This document shows positions 1-12,300 of a stretch of 64,000 nt of DNA, one piece after another. Source of the DNA: Gavia stellata (lineage: Eukaryota; Chordata; Aves; Gaviiformes; Gaviidae); assembly GCF_030936135.1 (NCBI RefSeq), contig NC_082596.1, positions 14,794,155 to 14,858,154 of the forward strand, read 5' to 3'. The translations under genes and the position numbers were made by a program. Each line of letters begins with the position of its first letter. Within the stretch, counting starts at the first letter, position 1. The notes below the pieces were generated by a model. The model saw only the letters and a list, made by a program, of their open reading frames with translations. It made no database searches and had not been told where the DNA came from.

Positions 1-3000
1 GTGGTTAAGGAAGGAAAGGTATTGATTTCACATATGTTTATTTTCTGTTTTAGGAATAATCTTTCATTATTCTCCAGAGTCTCCTATTTTTAGATGCTGT
101 CAGACCATATGCCTTAAATAAGGGGGTACAACCTTGCTCAGGAGGCTTGAATCTGGATTTTTAGGTTTCTTCTGCACCTCCCCTTCTTTCTACCTTCATC
201 CCCTTGCATCCTATCTTTGTGAGCAGCTTCACAATACAGAACCAAAAATAGTGGGCCAGATTTTTAAAAAATTCGGCCGTCTGGTTCTTTATGTTGGGTT
301 GTGAGCAGATATAAGTGAGCCACTTCTTTTGCTTGAGTAGGATTTGCTGCTGCTCTCTACATCCTCAAAGGAAAAGACTAGGCTGGATGGAAGTGTCCCA
401 CAAACCGGATCTGGCCCAGGTGTTACTCTAGATAGCAGTGTTAGTTTATAATAGCTAGAGGACGCAGCGAAGACTTGTCTTCTAATGAAAGATTTGGCAA
501 GTAGTTTGCCAGTATTGTGAGGTAAAAGTTGAAAATATGTACCTTTAATTACCATTTAGTCCTTAATTAAAATGTAGGAGGAAAAATGCATGTACCTGAA
601 GCATGTCTCTTTACTGTACTATAGGAATTACTGAAGTTATAAATGTATAGAGATATAAAATGGATTTACTGTGGCAGCTTAGTTTTATCTGAAGAGGTGT
701 AGCGTATACGCTGTATGTAACAAATTGCGTATACCATAATGTAACAGAACATATTGGCCTTATTTTTTAATTTCTTTAGGAAAACATGCTTACACACTTT
801 GTAAGAGAATAATTCCATATTATAGCATGGAAATTGTTGGCACACCTGAGGGACCTGGACAAGCTCGAGAAGTGGGCCCATGTGAACCCCATGAGATTCA
901 ACAAGACCAACTGCAAGGTCCTGCACCTGGGTCAGGGCAAACCCCGGTATCAACACAGGCTGGGGGATGAATGTAATGAGAGCAGCCCTGTGGAGAAGGC
1001 CTTGGGGGTACTGGTGGATGAAAAGCTGGACACGAGCCGGCAGCGTGTGTTTGCAGCCTAGAAAGCCAACCGTATCCTTGGCCGCATCCAAAGAAGCGTG
1101 GCCAGCAAGTCGAGGAAGATGATTCTTCCCCTCTCCTCCACTCTGGTGAGACCCCACTTGGAGTATTGCGTCCAGCTCTGGAGTCCTCAATACAGTAAAG
1201 ACATGGACCTGTTGGAGCAGTTCCAGAGGAGGGCCACAAAAATGATCAGAGGGTTGGAACACCTCTCCTATGAAGAAAGGCTGAGAGAGTTGGGGTTGTT
1301 CAGCCTAGATAAGAGAAGGCTCCAGGGAGACTTTGTTATAGCCTTTCAATATGTAAAGGGGACTTAAAGATGAAAAAAGACTTTTTATTAAGGCCTGTAG
1401 TGACGGGACAAGGGGTAATGGTTTTAAACTAAAAGAGGGTAGATTTAGACTCGATATAAGGAAGCAATTCTTCACCATGAGGGTGGTGAGACGCTGGAAC
1501 AGGTTGCCCAGAGAAGTTGTGGATGCCTCATCCCTGGATGTGTTCAAGGTCAGGTTGGATGGGGCTTTGAGCAACCTGGTATAGTTAAAGATGTCCCTGT
1601 CCATTGCAGGGGCGTTGGACTAGATGGCCTTTAAATGTGCCTTCCAACCCAAAATATTCTGTGAAAATATCCTAAAGGAAGAGTTTTCTTGCGTGGTATT
1701 TTGTTAATGTTCTTCAAAAGTAGGATGCAATTTGACTGTGTTTCTGGAGATGGTAAATATTTTTTGCTTTCTTCCTATTAAGTGCAGTCATCCCTGAGGT
1801 GATGGGAACAACACTGTTTAAAGACCAGTGGAAAATAATGTATTAATTTGAAATTTTGAAGGAGACATTAGCTGTCCATAAATTCAGTCTACTTAAAAAA
1901 GAACAGGTTGCAGTCATTACTCAGGTAGCGTGTAAGTATCCTGGTTAGTTTTTCTCCTGGCTCTTAATTGTTCATAATTGATCTATTGGTGTATGCAACT
2001 GTTAACTCAGTGTTTATGCAAGTGGAGAACTGTTGGCAAAAATTTCCTTAGATGAGCTTATTCTGTCATCTTCCCAATCAAAAAAAAAAAGAGGCACAGA
2101 GTCCAATGTCAGTTCCCTGACACATACAGTGTTTTTAGAACTGATCTGTCAGTGGTGAAAGGCTGCATCAATGAAGATGTTTAAATTGGTTTGCACTTCA
2201 GCTGTAATTGAAAGTAGAGCTTGAAAAGACCACAAGATTAAAAAATAAATAAGGTGTGAAATTCGCATTAATTAATTATATGTTCCTCTAAAAAAATACA
2301 TGCTCAATTTAAGTCCTTCTTAGTATAGCTGCTTTGTTACCTAGTCAAAAATGTTTTAATCAAATGAGCCTCTTCAAGTATTCACGTTGTTCTATTATGG
2401 TAATGCATATGAGTGACCTTTGGACAAATTGTTTTCCAGTTGATTGAATGGGTGGTTATAGCTTATACAGCTGATCTAAATGATCACTTCAGAAATTAAG
2501 AATTACATATTTTTTTCATATTTTCATCATTTTTGAGATAGTATGGTTTTTATTAGCACTTGATTAGTAAAGAAGATCTATAAAAGCAACTGTTTCTGGC
2601 AAAGTATTGGTGCTAGATTATCGACTTTGCACTTAAAAAACTTTTGATGTGAAAGTTGCTGATATAACACTAAACATACCTGTGTGTGCTGTAGTGTTCA
2701 CTTATGCTTGACTGATGAAAATGTGGGGTTTTTCCCAACAGAGCTGTTTTAGGTTTTTTTGTGGGGCTTTTCTCTCCCCTACTCTCCCCCCGCAATCTTT
2801 TTGTGTTTTTTATATACTTAGCCCTAGGCTGTAATTTTTTAATAGAATTATTTTACTTATCTAAAATACTCAGTCCTCCAGTAAACATTGGTACTGTTTT
2901 TATGAGAAAACTAAAATCAAACAAATATTTAGGATCGTTGTTTAGAACTAACCGCACCATAATGTGTTGAATAAAATAATACACTTGCCTGTAAGCCAGA

Positions 3001-3289
3001 TTTCCAGACCTTAGCTGAATAATTGCAATGGTTTAATTATCTAGTCTGATGGTATTTTACCTGCTCACCTGCCCTCTAACCTGACAGTACTAATAAAAAT
3101 AGTAATTAAGGTTGGTATTTTAATGCAAATTTGAATGGTGTGACTCAAAAAGCTCAGATCTTTAAATTTGAGCTTTGTGAAATGTGTATTTATGTGCCAC
3201 TATGTATGTATTGCACACTTTATAGTTGTTACTTTGGTTGATTACCACTATGGATCTCTTAATATTTTCCACTGATTTCTACTTTGTAG
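1..3289 (+). other. MRPL13: MRPL13 intron (5' end outside window)
   Basis: This is the right-hand part of the intron preceding the first visible MRPL13 exon. I looked for the missing N-terminal exon and did not find it. The only recognisable element is the CR1 fragment at 848-1666. The rest is AT-rich unique sequence with short A and T runs. The acceptor is a weakly pyrimidine-rich stretch ending TTTGTAG at 3283-3289. Confidence 0.8.
848..1666 (+). mobile_element. CR1 LINE 3' fragment (5'-truncated)
   Basis: This is the C-terminal part of the CR1 reverse-transcriptase ORF plus the short 3' UTR. Recognisable translated blocks are [60 protein letters not shown], and a later block around the maize-like WNRLPRE position in another frame. 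The reading frame is broken by TAG at 1059-1061 and by later shifts, so the copy is dead. The 3' part has the usual CR1 ending (GGACTAGATGGCCT, then TTCCAACCC, then ATTCTGTG). Its first 405 bp recur at 11584-11988. It lies in sense orientation within an MRPL13 intron. Confidence 0.93.
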
Positions 3290-3383
3290 GTGACTGCGGA
3301 GATCATGTTGTCATAATAAATACGAGACATATTGCCTTCTCTGGTAACAAATGGGAACAGAAAGTATATTCTTCACATACTGG
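3290..3383 (+). CDS. MRPL13: MRPL13 coding exon (uL13 core, first visible)
   Basis: The exon follows the acceptor AG at 3288-3289 and ends before GTAAGC at 3384. It begins with the last two bases of a serine codon (the preceding exon must end in one base, presumably A), then reads [20 protein letters not shown] and on through QKVYSSHT. It ends with two bases of a glycine codon completed by the next exon. By comparison with the seven-exon mammalian gene this is probably exon 3. The start inside the serine codon fits family sequences, where a serine precedes DCGDH. Confidence 0.95.
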
Positions 3384-6300
3384 GTAAGCTTTATAATTAA
3401 TATTCAAATGAGCTAGTGGTAAATTTAATGTCATATTTTCTTAATAGTTAAAGCCTTTTTTAGAATATTGGTTCAATAGGGAATTTCTACTTACATGTTT
3501 TGGGTTTTGTTTGCATGTGTTACGGTGTTTAAAATGATGCAAACCTTTTTCTTCAGTTTTTTTTCCTTTTTTTTTTTTTCCCTGGTGTATGTTGTTAGGG
3601 AAATAATCTAACTCAAAAGTAGTCAGAGTAATTGAGTAAGTTAACAGATTTGGTGAACCAGGTTGTTTCGTGTGAACCCATGAACCCAATGATCAGGACT
3701 GTTCTATTTACTAAGTAGTAGAAGACATTCCTATTGGCACTGCACATTTAAGATAAACACAGTTGACAACTTCAATTACTTTATCCTACCAGTACGTATT
3801 TACCTAACAGTAAATATCAAGATTGATATATTATTGAATCAGAGGATGAAAAAAAAGAAATTGGAAAAACTGGTAAGAGATGAAGTGCCCTTAAGATGTA
3901 CTGATGCATACAATAGTATACAATATATTATTCTGGCAGACATAACTTGTTTACAGAAAGAAGTGCAATAATCAATTACAGACAGTATAGCAATGATCAG
4001 TTTAGTCAAATAAGAACACAATTTAGTCAAATAAGAAAGCAATTTAGTCAAATTGCTCTTATTTTATACAATGAAAACACTAGATTATAATCTCTAAGTG
4101 TCAAAATGTATGCAGTTGGGAGATGAATAAATCACATTGAGAAAGCTAATTTTGCTAGTACTAATGTTTCAGTCGTGAAATTCCTTTGCTGAATTTCTGA
4201 GAAGTTCTTGTTCAGAGTTGATGGAAATAAATGCGCTTTTATTTTTTCTCCCCCACCGCTATGACTTCTTAAAATTTTCACTAAAATCTTCTACGTAAGG
4301 TAAAGCATTTGTGTAAGAACCTAAGTTGGTTTTGAGTAAGTGAAAATAATTGTACAATTAAAACAAATACTTAAATCTGTGCAGTTTCCGAAGTGGACAT
4401 GTTTTAATGATGGGTTTATTTGGGTTTATTTTCATTTCACTTAGGTTGATACCTAATAATGTAATTAAACCAAAATGAAACGCAGCTTTACCTGACATCC
4501 GTGTAATTTCTTGCACCACTGTATCATCCATTTAAAGTATATGCATAAATGTGAATTAGTGCAACTTCACCATATCACATAGACTTTAAAAAGAGGGATG
4601 CGTTGCAGGAAAAGTCAAATTTTATTACTGTAGATACGCCAAATCATGCTAAGGTTTATTTAAAACAGTAAGAAAATAATAAATATTGTTCAAAATGGTT
4701 GTCTCATATGTCAGCCACAGACCGGGTGTGAGTCTTGATCATCTTGAAATGTTTCCAAGTTTTGCATATCTTACTCCCATTGTTTTCTGTAGCTGTGATG
4801 GTATATTTCATAAGCAGTTTTAAAAACATATCCATCTGCTTGTGAAACACAAACTTTTTAATACTCAAGTGAATAAACAAAGTACAAACGGCATTGAACT
4901 TAGATACTTGACAGGATAGAATCTTTCTAATAAAATACAGTTGTTGGCCTTGTGAGAACAACTTCCTTTTTTGAAGGCTTATAGTACCATTCACTGTTGT
5001 TCAAGATGTCATGATATTTGTGTTAACATCATGCTTGAGCATATAGCATTAAGCTTGTATGTTTGTTCTGTTTTTCTAGCTATCCTGGTGGTTTCAAACA
5101 AGTGACAGCAACTCAGCTCCATTTGAAGGATCCAACTGCTGTAAGTATTTCCCCTTTCGTTTGTAAAGCTGATTTGTTTTGTTTTAATCAGTTGCCCTAA
5201 ACAAAAGGAATCAGTTACCTGCATGTCTAAAGCTAAATTACAAACATTTTGCTAACGGCTCTTAAAAGTTAGGCTTGTGACAGTGTTTTTGTGAACAGCA
5301 TGTTTTGAGGGTTAAATTATAGGTTGTGCATTTTTGTGAATTTTCCATGCTGTCCAAATGAGCAAATGAAATTCATTTGCTTCACTCATTTTTGACTTAT
5401 TCACTTGCTTTTAGTTTCAGGGGTCTGACCTTCCTCATAAGTGATCTGCCTCAGGTTAGACTTAGCTAAGCTGTACTTCAGCTTAATGACCCTACTACTT
5501 TTTTAAGAGCCAGCAAGAATAATGCTCATCTTAAAAATGTTAGAAAGTACACCTGCCTTTCTCCCAGTAAAATTCAATTGTAGGTTTTGTTAATTTTTTT
5601 TTTCTTTTAAAGCTTTTCTGCAATGCTGTGTGTTCATGGTCTGTGAAAGAATTGCAAATGGTGATTACATTGAACTTAAGCCTCTTTACTAAGTGTCTGT
5701 ATTAGGCTATTATAAATTCTGAACATCAGTGTTGATGTGTTTGTTACTGATTAAAAAAATAGGGTGCTAGATGTGAACATTTTGGTATGCTGACTTACAC
5801 AGTTATGAAATTACTTTTACGACGGTTTTGAATGGTCGGTATTGGAGGACTGAATTCTCTAAGTACTAGTGTTTCAGAACATGACATGAGGCCCACAGAG
5901 ATTAACAGATACCTATTTTTGACTTTGAAATGCTTTGACTTGGGTCAACTTATACGTAAAGTATAAAAATGCTTCTTCCTTTTCCTAGAGACATTTTATC
6001 CGTTGTAAAATTCTTGGGTTTTGTCAATGATTTTTTTTATCTATGATTTAGAAATCCTGGTTTGTCCCAAGACTCTCTTATACAAGATATTGTACAAGTA
6101 CTTAATAAAAAAGCGCTCTGCCACATGAATTTGCCTGGTTTTTGTTTTTACTTTGCAGTTTCTTTCTTTATTTAAAGTGGAATGAAATCTCAGAGTTCAA
6201 TATTTTCTCTCTAGAATTTTTCAAAACCACTTAAATGCTTTTGAGAACAGGCTCTAAGATAGTTATAATTCCTTTGGGAATTACTGGTAGTTCTGTGTCT

Positions 6301-9300
6301 AAAATGGGTTCTTCAGCCTTTTCATTTGGGCTTCAGGCAGATGGTGTGCACTGGGAGGCACTATAACACAACTTGTTTGTTAGGGCCTGAGAATTGGATG
6401 TTTTATAAATTACCTTCTGGCAGTCATTCTGAAATACCTCTTCTCTTGCCAGACTCAGATGAATTTCTGTGCAAACAGAGGAGGATTAAATGCATTGCCA
6501 ATAACTAAAGCGTGTTGGACAGAGGCTCAGCAAATGGTGATGTGGCTCAAGGTTTGGTCTAATTTAGCAAGAGAAACTTTTTTTCTAAACAGAATTGTGG
6601 AGAGCCCTCAGCAATTAACTACTTCATTTTATTGAAGATGAAGCGTTCAGATGTCCCTCTCATAAAGATATCTCATGTATTTTTGTCATAATTAATAATA
6701 GTGGATGGTAGCTCGGCATGATATATTCTGTATGTGTAGCTGTTATAGGTTTTGACTTTCAAATGATTTTATGGCTAGAAGCATTTATTTACTAGTTGAA
6801 TTGTTTTGATGTGAAATACATTGGGATATGACAAAGATGGAAATTATGATGGTGTTTTATTAACCTGTTTTATTTTTAGAACTAGCTATTAAAACCTGAA
6901 AAGGATTACTGTAGAGAGAACAATGCCTAGCCTAAGTAGCATTTGGTTCTTCAAAATATGGTCTATATGACACATAGTTATTGTGGAGACTTTTATAAAT
7001 CACTTTATTTCACTACTATGAATTAAAAAGAGACCTTTTCTCTTTTAATCATGTTAAATTCAACTCCTGTGAAGCTGGTGGAATTAGGTAGGTTGTAGGA
7101 AGCAGACTGTATCTTTCTGTGGAATCACAGTCTTCATTCTGTAAAGAAGCTACTGCTTTTTCTCTGCCCTTGGTCCTGTTGTCTCCTGCTAGCTCATCCT
7201 GGTAGTGCTTCATTAGATGAGTCAACATTACTTTTGGAAATGTGCTGTTATAGAAATTAAGGCATTAAATTAATGGAAGAGCCTATTTCCAAGGAAAAGG
7301 ATGTTGACATAACACCTTGTAAACTTGCCTGGTGTTACATAGAGATTTTGCAATGGATATGACTATTTTTGGTTTATGTAAGAAATAGATTAAAGCTTGT
7401 AAGATTCCATGAATGTGTGTATATAGTAGGACAGCAGTACTGCTTAGCACTGGTTTTACTTACATATGTCTAAATTGAAACATACAAATCCCCAAGATAA
7501 ATATTTTTCCATTACAGTTTTGTTTAAACATAGTTTCTAGTATACAGAGAGACTGGTTTTAGGAAAAACTGGTACACAGCTAATACCTAATTAAAAAGGT
7601 TATAATGAGTAATTTGATGCAAAATGGTATAGTTTATGTTTACATGGGGGGCTGAAAGTCATAAATATAGTTGTCAGAATTTAGACATGTTTACTGCAGT
7701 ATCACCCTTCATAATTTCTAGTTCCTTCATAAGGTACCAAGATGGGGATGGATGATCATCTGATATTCTCACTTAATGGAGGTTGACATCATTGTATCTA
7801 TCTTACTAACTGTAGACCTTTATATTCCTTGCGGTAGCAGTTAGTGCTTCAGAAGGATTTGTGCTGAATTTTGAATGTGCACATGCATTTTTTCATAGGA
7901 TCATAGTATGATTCAGGTTGGAGACAACCTTGGGAGATACCTAGTCCAACCTCCTACTGAAAGCAGTGTCAGCTATTAGGTCAGATAAGGCTCCTGGGGG
8001 CTTTTCCAGATTGGTCTTGAAAGCCTCCCATGGCAACCTTTTCCAGTCCCTGACTTTTCTTCTTAGTTGAAAAGAATTAAAAAAAAAAAAAAAAAGACCT
8101 GTGCCTATTATAAGTGTGTAACCTCAGATGTATAATTTTGTGCCTGAGATATTCAAGGAGCGTGTGGATGTGGCATTGTGGCATGTAGCTTGATGGACAT
8201 GGTGCTGTGTGGTGTTGGGTGGGTTGTGGCTTGTTGTTGTTGCGTGGTGGGTTTTGGTTGGGGTTTTTTTTGTTTTTTGTTTTTTGTTTTTTTTCTTTTT
8301 TTCCAGGTTGGACTTGATGATCTTACAGGTCTTTTCCAACCGTAGTGATTCTGTGATTCTGTGAGATTGACAAAATATTACTATTTTTTCCACTTCTAAG
8401 TATTTTTTATGTTAATATGGGGCAATGAATACAAAAAGAGGTCTGCGTAGTTGATGTTTTGTATAGAAATTAAAGTTCCACGTTCATTGTGCCAAGTTTC
8501 TCAGCACTTTGTTTTTGTTTTTATGGAATGGTAAAAATTACAGTGTGTTGCCAAAAAGATACCAAAAGTAAATAGTCTAGCACATTTTTACCTTTAGCAC
8601 CTTTGAGTTCCTTTGGGAGGTGTGGGGAGGGGACTGTCTGTGAATCTGTTTAAAATTTCTAGTATTTTCAGTTGTCTGCTCTTCTGGAGAATTGCAGAGA
8701 ATAGCTCTCATCTATTGGACTTGGCCAGGCTAGTTTAGGAAGTGCTTATTGAAGAAAAAAAGAGCTTCTTCACATTTCAGCCTTTTCTTTCTCTGACTTA
8801 GATTTAGTGTAAATTCTTGGACCACCCATAGATGAGAGTATTAAATATGTTCTTTGGGTGCAGCATAACAGCTTGTTGCTGTAGTTCAAAATAGCCTCTC
8901 TGTTCTTCAGGTTAATATAATACTAATATTCTGTATGGTATTACTACTCCCTTAGGATACATATTAGCAGACAACATTAATTTCCATTGTAGGTTGCTAA
9001 GAAAAATCTGTTTGAAAGGGTTGGAGTGTTCTCTTTGCCAAGAGAGTCTTTTGAAAATAAAGGAAACAGGTAAACCTTTTTATTTGAGATGCAGGTGTTT
9101 GGAATGCATAGAAGTTTGGGGTTTTCTTGTTTGTTTTTAATAAAATTTGCAGAAGTTTTGTTTAGCTGGAAAAATGCTGATAGGCATGAGACCAACACTT
9201 TGGCTTTGAAGTACTTGATACAGGAAGACTAAAAGATGTACTTTAAATCTCACAGATTTGAGAGGGAGCAAAGATTACTTGGAAGAAACTTTCTGGAAAA

Positions 9301-12300
9301 ATCTTATGTCTTTTAATTAAAATGCCTGCAAATTATGTTGACAGATCTAATCTGTAGAACTAGGTAGTAATCCTGTCAGGACAAAGTTTTCAATCAATTT
9401 TTATTCTATTTCTAATTTTAAAAGTAAGGAAAACTTGGTTTACTACTTTTTTTCCTGGCTGCATCAAACTCCCCCCAAAAAAAGAAAAAGAAGAAATCAT
9501 GTTTGGCTAATACCAAATGCTCAGTGAGAGGTTTGACCTTTGCAGTATTCAGAGGCTGTATTGCCTCTGACAAAGAAATAATAGGCAATAATTGTCCAGA
9601 ATGAATGTTACCTGCTAGGGAAGATTATTAAGTGAGGCAGGGTAGCTCCATGGAAATCTGCTGTGAGGAAGCCTCCAGGGGTGTCAGGGTTCTGGTTTGT
9701 TCAGCTGCTGGCACTGATATGAAGGGGCTTAAAATGTTAATTCTCCTTTTGAATGCTCTTTAGCAACTGCTAGCACGTATAGACTTGCCATTATATCTGT
9801 ATAATAATGATCTTTTGAAGAAAAGCTCGGACAGAAAACATGGTCAAATCTTGCTGTTGGTATTTGGAAGCCTATTTTCTTTGCATCAGTAAGGGATAGT
9901 CGATATAATAATACGTACATGCTAAACGACAGTTACTGAAACACCAGAAATTATAGCATTTTCTTTTATTACTGTGGAGTAATGTTTTTTAATGAAGTAG
10001 AGCAAAACTTCAAAGTCTGGATTAGCAGGCACACAGAAGTTAGTACGGCATGGGAAGGAGCGTATTGTTATGGAACCTGTTATCTTAAAACCTCTAGGTG
10101 CTCTTAATAAGTCTTAAAGCTAGCTTGGGCTTTTGCTTCATAGTAGACAAAAATAAATATTTCTTTGTTTAAAAAAGTCTTGATCAATTTCTTATTTGAA
10201 TTTGCAAGGCAAATTAATATATTAATTTAAAGAACACATTAAACTTCTAAGTTTTTAAATGCTGAACAGTAGTGGGGAAAAAATGGCATGCGATGGAAGT
10301 TTAATTTGTCTGTGACCAAATGATTCTTAATGGTATTAAGTACATTCACTGTTGCTGTACTACTCATATAACTGTCAGAGGTAGAAAGGTGAAGTTCTTT
10401 TTATGCTTTTGTGACACATGGTGAAAAGAACAATATCGTATACAGAACAGAAAACCAAGAACTGGTAGAAGGAAGACATCGTATCAAGTTGTACCTCCAA
10501 GTAACTGGTGTATCTCCTGAAATTCTTCTAGGTTGTTTTTGGTATGCCCTGTAATTAATCACTTTGTTTTCTCTGGAGCACTGTGTCCTTCCCATGTTCT
10601 AGAGTTGCTTCCTGGTGATTATTGGACTTAATTCAGCTGTTAGGGTAGACTTTCTTCTGGAAATTCAGTCAATTATTTTGTGCTTCTCAGGACCAGAAGT
10701 GGTATTGCTCTGTTGATCTCCTCCTTTAAAGTATGTTTTATCTGGCAAAGAGTCTTTCTGAGAACTTGTTCTCCATCAAGCGTAGTGTACAACTTGCATG
10801 TGAGCCAAAGCCTATCACAAAAACTGAAACGTTGAAGCCTTGCACAGCGTTTCAAATAAATATATTTTTAATTTATTTGTACTCATAAAGTGTTAGACCA
10901 TGTAGTAGGGGACTGAAAGAGTTTTACTAGAGCTGCTTTCATATTCCTTTCCTCCTAATTAGCCCTTTAAATTGGAAACTAAAAACATAATGTCATATAA
11001 CTGTGTGATTAAGAGTATGTCTATGCTGTGAGTATATAAATTAGCAAACTTGGAAAAAAGGTATTGCAATATTCAGGACGACAGTTGTAACTACAGCCAA
11101 TAGGAATTCTGTAATACAAAAGAAATTGAGGCAAACAGCATTCCAGTACTTAAAAAAATCCCCAAATATTAACATTCTGGTGGCTGTATACATCTGATGG
11201 TGGATGTCTTTACCTGAAAGTGTCATGGCCTTTAGAAGTAAATATTTATGAGGATATGGAATTTTAAAGGTTGCTAGTACTAAAGATAAAGAACTAGAGA
11301 AAGGAGGCAGTAGGAATCCATAAATAACTGAATAAACCATTAAACTGTACTACTTAGTTTTAAACTGAGATCAAGGTTGCAGTGACACCTGTGGGTCGCA
11401 GTGACACCTGTGGGTCTCATTGCCAGTTTGAAATTCCACAGAAATCAATTGGCTTTTATACCTTTCATGTAAAATTAAACTCTTGTTATTTTAATAGTTC
11501 AACGTAAACATAATCACATAGAAAACAGTAAGAATTGTCTTTTATTAGAAGTGTATTACAAGCATATAGAAAGATGCCATCCAGAGGGACCTGGACAAGC
11601 TTGAGAAGTGGGCCCATGTGAACCCCATGAGATTCAACAAGACCAACTGCAAGGTCCTGCACCTGGGTCAGGGCAAACCCCGGTATCAACACAGGCTGGG
11701 GAATGAATGTAATGAGAGCAGCCCTGTGGAGAAGGCCTTGGGGGTACTGGTGGATGAAAAGCTGGACACGAGCCGGCAGCGTGTGTTTGCAGCCTAGAAA
11801 GCCAACCGTATCCTTGGCCGCATCAAAAGAAGCGTGGCCAGCAAGTCGAGGAAGATGATTCTTCCCCTCTCCTCCACTCTGGTGAGACCCCACTTGGAGT
11901 ATTGCATCCAGCTCTGGAGTCCTCAATACAGTAAAGACATGGACCTGTTGGAGCAGTTCCAGAGGAGGGCCACAAAAATGATCAGAGGCCAAACTATCTT
12001 CAGTGTTTACTAACTTCAGAATCCAAGTAGAAATGCCTGCAAGTTTAAGAACCTGCACTTCTCATTAATTTCACTTGCAACAATTAATCATTCTATCTTA
12101 GCTACATGGTTCCAGCTGGGAACTCAGTATTAGTGATTGTCTCTAAAATTTCAATTTAATTCCTTTATTAATTTTATTAATTTTATAAAAAGAAGCAACT
12201 TTGCTCAATACACTTTTCAAAATATTTGGATGCCTGGGAGATTTGTTTGTGCTTAGTGCACTGCATTTCAGCGTGGCTTATTGACTTCAGCGCTAACATG

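Noticed and set aside
1..850. Search for the missing N-terminal MRPL13 exon
   Set aside because: No stretch encoding the expected WYLLDGKMQPPG-like sequence with splice sites was found, so the exon must lie left of the window.
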